From JAJDXW01 sp965223775 (lineage in GTDB: Bacteria; Pseudomonadota; Gammaproteobacteria; HK1): 64,000 bases of DNA. Shown piece after piece: positions 1-7,854 of this stretch. Numbering within the stretch: the first letter of the stretch is position 1; each line of letters starts with the position of its first letter. The notes under the pieces were generated by a model that worked only from the letters and a program-made list of their open reading frames with translations, ran no database searches and was not told the DNA's origin. Location: assembly GCA_965223775.1 (NCBI GenBank), contig OZ245021.1:5456001-5520000 (forward strand), read 5' to 3'. A program made the position numbers and the translations under genes.

Positions 1-31
1 GCCCGCCAGCCCGCCGCCGGCCCTGCACCCG

Positions 32-307
32 ATGGACCCGGCGCGCGGCGCGAACCTCTCGCCCAAGTTCGCGGCGCTGCTGTGCTGGGCCATCGGCCGC
101 CAGCCGATGACCGAGCCCGCCATCACCGGCGTCGCTGTGACCGGGGAGTGCGTCTTCGCGGCCACCGACCGCGACCCGTTCTTCAACGCGCTCATCGGCT
201 CGTGGTCCGACGTCGAGGCCAACCTCCGCGGCTGGGGCACCGCCTGCCGTGCCGAGCCCGCCGCGATAGACGGCCTCGTCGACACCGTCCGGAGGGCATC
301 GCAGTGA
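32..307 (+). CDS. small hypothetical protein, possibly 5'-partial
   Basis: This 91-residue protein is not recognised. The frame stays open to the left edge of the window and no convincing ribosome site precedes the ATG at 32, so the true start may lie upstream and the gene may be cut by the edge. Its TGA stop overlaps the GTG start of the next gene (GTGA at 304-307), which points to translational coupling. Codon use (third positions mostly G or C) matches the neighbouring real genes. Confidence 0.55.
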   Translation: MDPARGANLSPKFAALLCWAIGRQPMTEPAITGVAVTGECVFAATDRDPFFNALIGSWSDVEANLRGWGTACRAEPAAIDGLVDTVRRASQ

Positions 308-819
308 GCGCCCTCGACGACCTCCCGGCGGGCTTCGACCGCCACGCCGACGCGCTCGCCATCGTCGAGGTCGGGGCCTGCAATCCGAGCGGGGTGTCCT
401 TGACCCTGCACCACGCCTGCCGCCAGGCCATCGCCGAGGGCGCCCCGCAGCGCTCCGACCCCGCCGTCCGGCTCATCGGGCTCCAGCTCGCCTTCCTTCT
501 CGACGTCGGCAGCGTCATCGACGGGGCCGAGTACGCCCGCCTCCTCGAAGCCTGCCGAACGCGCGACGCCGGGCGCCGGCACGCCGCCGCCGCTTTGCCG
601 GCGGTTCCACGCACGTCCACCTGGAGAACGCCATGCTCGACGCCCATCCGGCGGCGGACGCGTCCGCGCGCCCGCAGCTTCCCCCCGGTCCCGCCGCCCT
701 TGCCGGCGCCCCGCAGGCCCGCGCCGGCTCGGGCGCGCTCATCGCCGCGGCCCGGACCCTGCTCCCCGTGCTCGAAGCCGGCCGGCCGCTGGACGCCGCG
801 ACGCTGCGCACCGCCATGA
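304..819 (+). CDS. hypothetical protein, tail doubtful
   Basis: The frame begins with a GTG that overlaps the stop of the gene before it. The first 85 or so residues look like an ordinary soluble protein (DDLPAGFDRHADALAIVEVG and onward). After about position 560 the composition turns into Arg/Pro/Ser-rich text, and the frame runs about 187 bases into the next gene, as an out-of-frame shadow would. A frameshift near 560-600, real or from assembly, is therefore likely, and the true end is probably before 633. No family recognised. Confidence 0.45.
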   Translation: MSALDDLPAGFDRHADALAIVEVGACNPSGVSLTLHHACRQAIAEGAPQRSDPAVRLIGLQLAFLLDVGSVIDGAEYARLLEACRTRDAGRRHAAAALPAVPRTSTWRTPCSTPIRRRTRPRARSFPPVPPPLPAPRRPAPARARSSPRPGPCSPCSKPAGRWTPRRCAPP

Positions 820-3800
820 CCGGCGCCTTCGGGGCGAGCGACGCCGAAGGCGCCTGGGTCTGGAAGGACGCCTACGAGGCGGCCGAGGCGGCGGCGGTGC
901 TGTTCCTCCAGCGCTACGGCCGCGCCATGCGCCGCCAGGCCGGCGCCGGCCCGGACGGCCCCCGCAAGATGCTCGCGATGCTGGCGGCGATCGCCGCGCT
1001 GGAGCCCTCGCACACCAAGCGCTCCGAGCAGCAGATCCGCCTCCAGCAGTTCTCGACGCCGCTCCCGCTCGCCTATGCGGCGCTCAGGGCCGCCGCCATC
1101 CGCCCGGGCGATACCGTGCTCGAACCCTCCGCCGGCACCGGCATGCTGGCCGTGATGGCCGAATGCGCGCTCGGGTCCCAGGCCGCCGGCCATCTCCATC
1201 TCAACGAGATCGCCGATGCCCGCGCCGGACTGCTCGCCGCGCTCTTTCCCGATGCGCGCGTCACCCGCCACAACGCCGAATCCATCGCCGACTTCCTGCC
1301 CGGCCTGCGTCCCGGCGTCGTGCTCATGAACCCGCCGTTCTCGGCAACCCCCGGGGTCGACCGCATCCGCCACGACGCCGATCTGCGCCACCTCCGCTCG
1401 GCCTTCTCGATGCTGCCGCCGGGCGGCCGGCTCGCCGCCATCACCTCGGCCCATTGCGTGCCGGGCGATGCGGCCTGGCGCGACGCCTTCGCCTTCCTCG
1501 ACGGGGCGGCGCGCGTCGTCTTCACGATGGCCATCGACGGCCGCGCCTATGCCCGGCGCGGCACCGGGTTCGACACCCGGCTCACCGTCCTCGACCGCAG
1601 CGCCGAGCCCGGCATCGCCGTCGACCGCCAGGCACGTGCCGAGAACGCCGCCGCGCTGCTCGATGCCGTCATCGCGGACGTACCGCCGCGCATGGCAATC
1701 GAGACCGTGCCCGGCGCCGATCTCTTCGGCCATCGGCTTAGCCCCCACGCCACGACGCCGAGGACCGCACGCAAGCCCGCCGCCCAGACGGCGCCGAAGC
1801 CCGCCCATGACTGGGGACCCATCGCCGAGCTCGACATCGGGACCGGCCGGCCCGACATCGACGCCCGGACGTCGACCGCCGCTTCCACCGCCGGCCCCTA
1901 CGAGGCATGGCGGCCGAGCGTGATGCGGATTCCGGGCGCGATCGAGCATCCGACCCCGCTCGTGCAGTCCGGCGCGATGGCCGCGGTACCGCATCCGGTG
2001 CCGTCCTACAGGCCGATGCTGCCCAAGCGCGTAGTGACCGACGGGCTCCTCTCCGACGCCCAGCTCGAGAGCGTCGTGCTCGCGGGCGAGGCCCATGCGC
2101 GCCACCTCGCCACCGACTACCGCATCGGCTCCGGATGGGAGACCGTCCAGCGCTGCAACGACCCCGGAACCAGTCCGGGGCAGGCTATCGGCGAGGCCGT
2201 CGATTCCGACTCCTCCACCGGGGACGGCGAGATGCTGTCCGCCCCGGTGCGGTTCCGGCGCGGCTGGATGCTCGGCGACGGCACCGGCGCGGGGAAAGGC
2301 CGTCAGGTCGCCGCCATCGTGCTCGACCACTGGCTCCGCGGCCGGCGCCGCGCGCTCTGGCTCTCGCAGTCCGACAAGCTCGTGGAGGACGCGCGCCGCG
2401 ACTGGACCGCGCTCGGCGGGCGCGACGACGACGTCATCCCCTTGGGCAAGTTCCGCCAGGGCGCCGAGATCCCGCTCGCCGAGGGGATCCTCTTCGCGAC
2501 CTACGCGACGCTGCGCTCGCCGGCCCGCCAGGGGAAGCCGTCGCGCCTCGACCAGATCGTCGCCTGGCTCGCAGGCTCCCTCGACGAGGATGACCGCCAC
2601 GCCTTTGACGGCGCCATCCTGTTCGACGAGGCGCACGCCATGGCCAACGCCGCGGGGTCAAAGGGCAACCGGGGCGAGGTCGCGCCGTCGCAGCAGGGCC
2701 GGGCGGGCTTGAGGTTGCAGAACGCGCTCCCCGATGCGCGCATCGCCTACGTCTCGGCGACCGGCGCCACCACCCTCCCCGGGCTCGCCTATGCCGGTAG
2801 GCTCGGGCTTTGGGCCGCCGGCGAGACGCCGTTCGAGACCCGCACCGAATTCGTCTCGGCGATGGAGGCGGGCGGCGTCGCGGCGCTCGAGGTGGTCGCG
2901 CGGGACCTGAAGGCGCTGGGGCTCTACCAGGCTCGCGCGCTCTCCTATGACGGAGTCGAGGTGGAAATCCTGGAGCACCCGCTCACCGACGCGCAGCGGC
3001 GCATCTACGACGCCTACGCCGGCGCGTTCAAGGTCATCCACCAGAACATCGAGGCGGCGCTGAAGGCCACCGGCATCGTCGACGGCGAATCGACGCTCAA
3101 CAAGAACGCGAAGTCCGCCGCGATGTCGGCCTTCGAGGGCGCCAAGCAGCGCTTCTTCGGGCACCTGTTGACCAGCATGAAGTGCCCCTCGCTCATCCGT
3201 GCGATCGAGGCCGACCTCGACGCCGGGCGCTCCGCCGTCGTCCAGCTCGTCTCCACCGGCGAGGCGCTGATGGAGCGGCGCATCGCCGAGATCCCGGCAT
3301 CGGAATGGGACGACATCAACGTCGACCTCACCCCGCGCGAGACCGTCATCGAGTTCCTCGCCCACGCCTTCCCGGTGCAGCTCCAGGAGCCGTTCACCGA
3401 CGACGAGGGCAACGTCATGAGCCGCCCGGTGTTCGACGACGACGGCAACCCCGTCGTGTGCCAGGAGGCCGCCGCGCGGCGCGACGCCCTCATTGAGAAG
3501 CTGGCTTCACTCCCGCCGGTGCCGTCCGCGCTCGACCAGGTGGTGCAGCACTTCGGGCACGAGGCCGTCGCCGAGGTCACCGGCCGCTCGCGCCGGGTGC
3601 TGAAGGTGACCGATGCCAGGGGGGAGCGCCTCGCGCTCCGCAGCCGTCCGGCATCGGCCAACCTCGCCGAGACCGCCGCCTTCATGGACCGCACCAAGCG
3701 CATCCTCGTGTTCTCGATGGCGGGAGGGACCGGGCGCAGCTACCACGCCGACCTCTCTTGCCAGAATACCGAGCGCCGCATCCACTACCTGCTCGAGCCC

Positions 3801-5147
3801 GGCTGGCGGGCCGACCAGGCCATCCAGGGGCTCGGACGCACGCACCGCACCCACCAGGCATCGGCGCCGCTGTTCCGCCCCGTCGCCACCGACGTCAAGG
3901 GCGAGCGGCGGTTCATCGCCACGATCGCGCGGCGGCTGGACTCGCTCGGCGCGATCACGCGCGGGCAGCGCGATTCGCAGACCGCCATGGGCGGCGACGA
4001 CCAGGCGCTCTTTCGCGAGAGCGACAACCTGGAGAGCCTGTATGCGAAGGCGGCGCTGCGCCAGTTCTACGGCGCGCTCTGGCTCGGGCGCGTCCCCGGC
4101 TGGTCCGTCGACCGCTTCGAGAAGGCCACCGGCCTCAAGCTCGCGCACGAAGGCAGCCTCAAGGAGGAGCTGCCGCCGATGCCCCGGTTCCTGAACCGGC
4201 TTCTCGCGCTCCCCATCGACGAGCAGAACGAGCTCTTCGCCGAGCTCGAGGAGCGCATCGCCGCCAACATCGAGCAGGCCGTCGAGGCCGGCACCTATCA
4301 TGCCGGCGTCGAGACCGTGCGCGCCGATTCGCTGTCCATCGCCGGGCGCGAGACCATCTACGAGCATCCCGGCACCGGGGCCACCACCGAGCTCGTGGAG
4401 ATCCTGCGCCGCGACCGGTTGGAACCAACCGCGGCGGATGCAGCGTTCGACATCGGCGGACGCGATCCCGGACCGGACGGCAAGCCCGTGCTCATGGTCA
4501 ACGCCCGCTCGAAGCGCGCCGCCGTCGCGCTGCCCGCGCCGTCTCGCATGTTCGACGACGGAGGGGTCCAGGAGCGCGTCCGCCTCGTCCGGCCCGCGGT
4601 GCGCGAGTCCATGGCGCGCGCCGAGCTCGACGCCTCGAACTGGCGCCGGACCGACGAGGCCCAGTGGCGCATGCTCTGGAAGCAGGAGATCGCATCGCTC
4701 CCCACGCACCGGGACTCGCGCTTCTGGCTCGCCGCCGGCCTGCTGCTCCCCATCTGGGACCGGCTGCCGGCCGAGAACATGCGGGTGCGCCGGCTCATCA
4801 CCGATGCGGGCGAAGCCCTCATCGGCCGCGTGCTCGACGCCGAGCAGGTCCGCGCCGTGCGCACGAGCTTCGGCTTGGGCGGCGCCTTCGCCATGACCGG
4901 CGCGGAAGCGTTCGAGGCGGTCATGGGTCGCGGCGCCGCGCTCGCGCTCGCCAATGGCTGGCGGCTCGCGCGCCGGCGCATCATGGGCGCGGACCGAGTC
5001 GAGATCGAGGGACCCGCCGACGGCGACACCGACGCGCTCAAGCGCATGGGCTGCACCGTCGAGATCGTCTCGTGGCGCGCCCGCGCCTTCGCCCCCGGCG
5101 CGAAGGCTCTCGACCGCATCTTCGAACGCTGGCCGCTCGCGGATTGA
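633..5147 (+). CDS. strawberry-notch-type methyltransferase/helicase fusion
   Basis: This 1504-residue cytoplasmic protein joins an N-terminal adenine-methyltransferase-like domain to a superfamily 2 helicase of the bacterial strawberry-notch (SNO) group. Residues 140-330 carry a SAM-binding fold with EPSAGTG and the catalytic NPPF motif near residue 233. The helicase part shows Walker A GDGTGAGKGR near residue 548, a DEAH box (LFDEAH) near 665, the SAT motif (YVSATGATT), and the SNO C-terminal block with GGTGRSYHADLS and the arginine-finger region QGLGRTHRT. Such fusions are common on conjugative plasmids and phages, but their role (protecting incoming DNA, anti-restriction or regulation) is not settled. 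The ATG at 633 has a GGAG about nine bases upstream. All core motifs are intact. Confidence 0.9.
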   Translation: MLDAHPAADASARPQLPPGPAALAGAPQARAGSGALIAAARTLLPVLEAGRPLDAATLRTAMTGAFGASDAEGAWVWKDAYEAAEAAAVLFLQRYGRAMRRQAGAGPDGPRKMLAMLAAIAALEPSHTKRSEQQIRLQQFSTPLPLAYAALRAAAIRPGDTVLEPSAGTGMLAVMAECALGSQAAGHLHLNEIADARAGLLAALFPDARVTRHNAESIADFLPGLRPGVVLMNPPFSATPGVDRIRHDADLRHLRSAFSMLPPGGRLAAITSAHCVPGDAAWRDAFAFLDGAARVVFTMAIDGRAYARRGTGFDTRLTVLDRSAEPGIAVDRQARAENAAALLDAVIADVPPRMAIETVPGADLFGHRLSPHATTPRTARKPAAQTAPKPAHDWGPIAELDIGTGRPDIDARTSTAASTAGPYEAWRPSVMRIPGAIEHPTPLVQSGAMAAVPHPVPSYRPMLPKRVVTDGLLSDAQLESVVLAGEAHARHLATDYRIGSGWETVQRCNDPGTSPGQAIGEAVDSDSSTGDGEMLSAPVRFRRGWMLGDGTGAGKGRQVAAIVLDHWLRGRRRALWLSQSDKLVEDARRDWTALGGRDDDVIPLGKFRQGAEIPLAEGILFATYATLRSPARQGKPSRLDQIVAWLAGSLDEDDRHAFDGAILFDEAHAMANAAGSKGNRGEVAPSQQGRAGLRLQNALPDARIAYVSATGATTLPGLAYAGRLGLWAAGETPFETRTEFVSAMEAGGVAALEVVARDLKALGLYQARALSYDGVEVEILEHPLTDAQRRIYDAYAGAFKVIHQNIEAALKATGIVDGESTLNKNAKSAAMSAFEGAKQRFFGHLLTSMKCPSLIRAIEADLDAGRSAVVQLVSTGEALMERRIAEIPASEWDDINVDLTPRETVIEFLAHAFPVQLQEPFTDDEGNVMSRPVFDDDGNPVVCQEAAARRDALIEKLASLPPVPSALDQVVQHFGHEAVAEVTGRSRRVLKVTDARGERLALRSRPASANLAETAAFMDRTKRILVFSMAGGTGRSYHADLSCQNTERRIHYLLEPGWRADQAIQGLGRTHRTHQASAPLFRPVATDVKGERRFIATIARRLDSLGAITRGQRDSQTAMGGDDQALFRESDNLESLYAKAALRQFYGALWLGRVPGWSVDRFEKATGLKLAHEGSLKEELPPMPRFLNRLLALPIDEQNELFAELEERIAANIEQAVEAGTYHAGVETVRADSLSIAGRETIYEHPGTGATTELVEILRRDRLEPTAADAAFDIGGRDPGPDGKPVLMVNARSKRAAVALPAPSRMFDDGGVQERVRLVRPAVRESMARAELDASNWRRTDEAQWRMLWKQEIASLPTHRDSRFWLAAGLLLPIWDRLPAENMRVRRLITDAGEALIGRVLDAEQVRAVRTSFGLGGAFAMTGAEAFEAVMGRGAALALANGWRLARRRIMGADRVEIEGPADGDTDALKRMGCTVEIVSWRARAFAPGAKALDRIFERWPLAD

Positions 5148-5292
5148 GCCGCGCCCGCGCCATACGTATCGCCGGCCCGCCGTCCTCCGGCGGCGCCGGC
5201 CCGTCCGCTACCATCCCCCGCGGCGCCTCGCCCGGGGGCACGTGCCGCCGGCCCGCCGTCCGCGGCCTTCGCCATCGAAGGAGACCGATTCC

Positions 5293-5562
5293 ATGACCGC
5301 CCAGACCTTGCCGGACAACCCGAACTACTGCTTCGTGCCGGCCTACGACATCGAAGACGAGGTGCAGCAGATCCGCATCGTCATCGAGGGCATGTCGGGC
5401 TACGTCCCAACCGCATTGATCGCTCTGAGCGTCGACGATGCGGAGCGGCTGTGCGACAAGCTGAACGCTCGCCTCGGCCTCACCAGGGACGACTGGACCG
5501 CGCTCGCGGCCCGCTCCATGCGCGCCGAGACCCCCGAACCGGACGACCCGTCCAGGCACTGA
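5293..5562 (+). CDS. conserved hypothetical, family member A
   Basis: This 89-residue soluble protein has no known function. The ATG at 5293 is chosen because AAGGAG lies about ten bases upstream. Its C-terminal half (DKLNARLGLTRDDWTALAAR) matches the C-terminal half of the 91-residue protein at 21599-21874 (DRLNETLRVDRAEWSALAAR), so the two are diverged paralogues within this element. The gene follows the SNO-type gene in the same direction after a 145-bp spacer rich in GC hairpins. Confidence 0.75.
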   Translation: MTAQTLPDNPNYCFVPAYDIEDEVQQIRIVIEGMSGYVPTALIALSVDDAERLCDKLNARLGLTRDDWTALAARSMRAETPEPDDPSRH

Positions 5563-5794
5563 CCCGCCCTCGACGCTGCGCAGCCGGCCCGCCGTCCTCC
5601 ACGCTCCGCTCCGAAAGCGCGACCCACCCCGACGCGGTCCACATCGGCCGCCTGAGCACCGCTCTCTTCCGTCACGACCGAACCCGGCCGCCTCGCCGGC
5701 CGCGAGGCGGAGGGAAGCATCCGCGCGGGCGCGGTCCCGGAGGCGGTGGAGAGCCTCCGGGCCGCGCCACCTCCCTGCCGACGATGGAGCCGTC

Positions 5795-6499
5795 ATGCCC
5801 CCCCAATCCACGCTCGCCACCGCCGTGCGCTCCGAGACCGCCGCGCCCTATGCCGTGCCGGTCGCGGCATCGCCGCCGCCCGCGCCCGTCCTTGCCCGCA
5901 TCGAGCGCGCCGGACCCGCCGCCCTCGACGACCATGAGCTCCTCAGCCTCGTCGGCGTGCGCCTCGACGCCGCAATCCTCGCCGCCGCGGGGGGCTTGCG
6001 CGACCTCCTCGACGACCCCGACGACACGCTGCGCAGCTTCCTCTTGCCGGCCGAGGACCGCGCCCGGGTCCACGCCCTGCACGAGCTCCATGCGCGCTGG
6101 ATGCTCGCCCGGCTGCGACGCGACGGGGCGCTCACCTCGCCGGACCACACCCGGCGCTACCTCGAGGCCCGGCTTCGCGGACTTCGCAACGAGGTCTTCG
6201 TCGCCATCTTCCTCGACAACAGGCACCGGCCCGTCGCGTACGAGGCCCTCTTTCAGGGCACGGTGGACGCCGCCACCGTCCATCCGCGCGTCGTGGTGCG
6301 CCGCGCCCTGATGCACAACGCCGCCGCCCTCGTCGTGGCGCACGGACACCCGTCCGGGGTCGCCGAGCCCAGCGTCGCCGACCGCGCCATCACCAAGCGT
6401 CTCGCCGAAGCGCTCGCGCTCGTCGACGTGCGCCTCATCGACCACTTCGTGGTCGGCGACGGCGAGACCGTCTCCTTCGCCGAACGCGGTCTGTTGTGA
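5795..6499 (+). CDS. radC: RadC-like JAB-domain protein
   Basis: This 234-residue protein has the RadC architecture: an N-terminal helix-hairpin-helix-like stretch (ALDDHELLSLVG near residues 45-60) and a C-terminal JAB/MPN domain. The metal-binding signature is complete: LFLDN-type IFLDNRHRPVAYE, then HGHPSG with the H-x-H pair, then the downstream S and D of PSVAD, and the family ending GDGETVSFAERGLL. RadC-like proteins are frequent on mobile elements; a metallopeptidase or DNA-processing role is suggested by the fold but has not been clearly shown for the family. The ATG at 5795 is the natural start. It is the nearest larger neighbour of the interrupted ssb. Confidence 0.9.
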   Translation: MPPQSTLATAVRSETAAPYAVPVAASPPPAPVLARIERAGPAALDDHELLSLVGVRLDAAILAAAGGLRDLLDDPDDTLRSFLLPAEDRARVHALHELHARWMLARLRRDGALTSPDHTRRYLEARLRGLRNEVFVAIFLDNRHRPVAYEALFQGTVDAATVHPRVVVRRALMHNAAALVVAHGHPSGVAEPSVADRAITKRLAEALALVDVRLIDHFVVGDGETVSFAERGLL

Positions 6500-6674
6500 G
6501 CGGACCGGGCCAGGCCGCTGCGGGCCCCTTCGCGGCCCGCCGCACCCTCTCTCCCTCCCTCTGCGTCCATCGAGCCAGAGCCGTGCGAAGCGCCGGGCGA
6601 ACGCCCGGCAGGGGAGAGGGAGAAGGGCTCCCGTCCCGATGCCGGACGCGGCAACCGGCACAGGAGACTCGCCC

Positions 6675-6806
6675 ATGTTCGATTTCGACGCTGACGTGCA
6701 ATCCGGCCCGGACTTGCTCGCACAACTCGGCCTCGATGGCCGTGCCATCCGCACCATCCTCGAAGAACCAGCTCCCTTCGACCCCCGGGGCGACGAAGCA
6801 GAGTGA
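6675..6806 (+). CDS. 43-residue hypothetical protein
   Basis: A short acidic protein beginning MFDFDADVQSGPDLLAQLG and ending with the stop at 6804. A CAGGAG lies ten bases before the ATG and codon use is like that of the neighbours. Its first residues resemble the start of the interrupted gene at 16778 (MFDIDNTQAQSV), which may be chance or a shared leader. It lies between radC and the interrupted ssb. Function unknown. Confidence 0.5.
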   Translation: MFDFDADVQSGPDLLAQLGLDGRAIRTILEEPAPFDPRGDEAE

Positions 6807-6912
6807 GGGGGAAGCGAGGAGAAGGTGAACGGGAAGGGGCTGGGGAGAGTGACCCCCGGCCCCCGACTGGTTCGCAACCCATCGTCATCAACCAGACCAT
6901 GAGGAGATCGTC

Positions 6913-7056
6913 ATGGCATTCGGACTGAACCGCGTGGAACTCATCGGCCGCCTCGGCGCCGACGTCACCGTCAACCACCTCACCAGCGGCGGGCGCGTCG
7001 CGAATCTGTCGGTCGCGACCGACGAGTCCTACCTCAACAAGTCTCGTGTTTCATGA
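6913..7056 (+). pseudogene. ssb: ssb, 5' part, cut by the serine-recombinase element
   Basis: Codons 1-43 encode the start of a single-stranded DNA-binding protein (OB-fold strand 1-2 region, GLNRVELIGRLGADV). The ssb frame is intact to AAG at 7039-7041; then foreign sequence begins and the frame ends four codons later at 7056. The missing part (QTGERVDKTEWHR onward) resumes in frame at 11207. Joining the two parts gives a normal 153-residue SSB. GAGGAG before the ATG at 6913 serves as ribosome site. Confidence 0.9.
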
Positions 7057-7060
7057 TGCA
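7042..7060 (+). repeat. left inverted-repeat end of the serine-recombinase element
   Basis: The 19 bases tctcgtgtttcatgatgca immediately after the ssb break match, at 13 of 19 positions, the reverse complement of 11184-11202. The identical blocks are TCT, GTTTC and ATGCA, with the same spacing. This is consistent with dyad recombination half-sites at the two ends. Confidence 0.6.
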
Positions 7061-7299
7061 CCTTGTTCGGTCTGTGAGGATTTTCCGGGCCATCCGCTGA
7101 TCGTGCTGTCCCCTCGCACTCCATGTGGGACAGCCGAGGTCGAGCCACATCGTTCCATTTCCTCCGATACCGGGTCAGGCGTCAGCCCGGAGTTGGAGTG
7201 AAGCGAAGAAAGGGTGAACGGAGAAGGGGTCGGAGAGAGTCGTCCCGGTCCCGGCCGTTCGCATCCCATCGTCATCAACCTGACCTGAAGGAGAAGACC

Positions 7300-7755
7300 A
7301 TGAGCTTCGGACTGAACCGCGCGGAAGTCATCGGCCGCCTCGGCGCCGACGTCACCGTGAACCATCTCACCTCGGGGGGCCGCGTCGCCAATCTCAGCAT
7401 TGCGACCGATGAGGGGTATATCGATCGCAACTCCGGCAACCGGGTCGACAAGACCGAGTGGCACCGCTGCGTGACCTTCCAGCCCGGTCTCATCGACATG
7501 CTCGTCAAGAACGCGAAGAAGGGCCGGCTCGTCTACGTCGCGGGCAAGATGCAGACCCGGCGCTGGCGCAAGGACAGCGAGGACTCGGACCGGTTCTCCA
7601 CCGAGATTCTTCTGGTCCCCGGCTCCAGGATCCAGTTCCTCGACAAGGCGAACGGGGCCAACGGCAACGCCGCGGCGCCCACCAACGGCGAGGCCATGCC
7701 GGCCGGCGGCAGCACCGCGCCCGCCGCCGACTTCGACGACGACATCCCGTTCTGA
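7300..7755 (+). CDS. ssb: single-stranded DNA-binding protein, element-borne copy
   Basis: This 151-residue SSB has a full OB fold (GLNRAEVIGRLGADV to ILLVPGSRIQFLD), a flexible linker, and the acidic tip DFDDDIPF that docks partner proteins. AAGGAG lies a few bases upstream of the ATG at 7300. It is very close to the interrupted ssb, and the similarity extends about 100 bp upstream (shared GGTGAACGG leader) and through the downstream terminator, so a whole transcription unit was copied. It is presumably the functional replacement for the split gene. Confidence 0.95.
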   Translation: MSFGLNRAEVIGRLGADVTVNHLTSGGRVANLSIATDEGYIDRNSGNRVDKTEWHRCVTFQPGLIDMLVKNAKKGRLVYVAGKMQTRRWRKDSEDSDRFSTEILLVPGSRIQFLDKANGANGNAAAPTNGEAMPAGGSTAPAADFDDDIPF

Positions 7756-7781
7756 TCCGCTCACCATCCTCCCTCCACCTC

Positions 7782-7812
7782 GGGCCGGCGCTTCGCGCGT
7801 CGGCCCTTTTTT
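7782..7812 (+). terminator. rho-independent terminator after ssb
   Basis: A GC stem (GGGCCGGCG with CGTCGGCCC around CTTCGCG) is followed by six T. Nearly the same hairpin recurs at 11571 and 13372. Confidence 0.85.
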
Positions 7813-7854
7813 CATGTCGCGAGAGCCTGGCATAGCTCCGCTCGGCGAATCGCC

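Noticed and set aside
192..2636. Long minus-strand open frame (about 814 codons) opposite the SNO-type gene
   Set aside because: Antisense shadow of a GC-rich gene: Gly/Arg/Ala-rich with no motif or ribosome site, while the plus strand has full helicase motifs.
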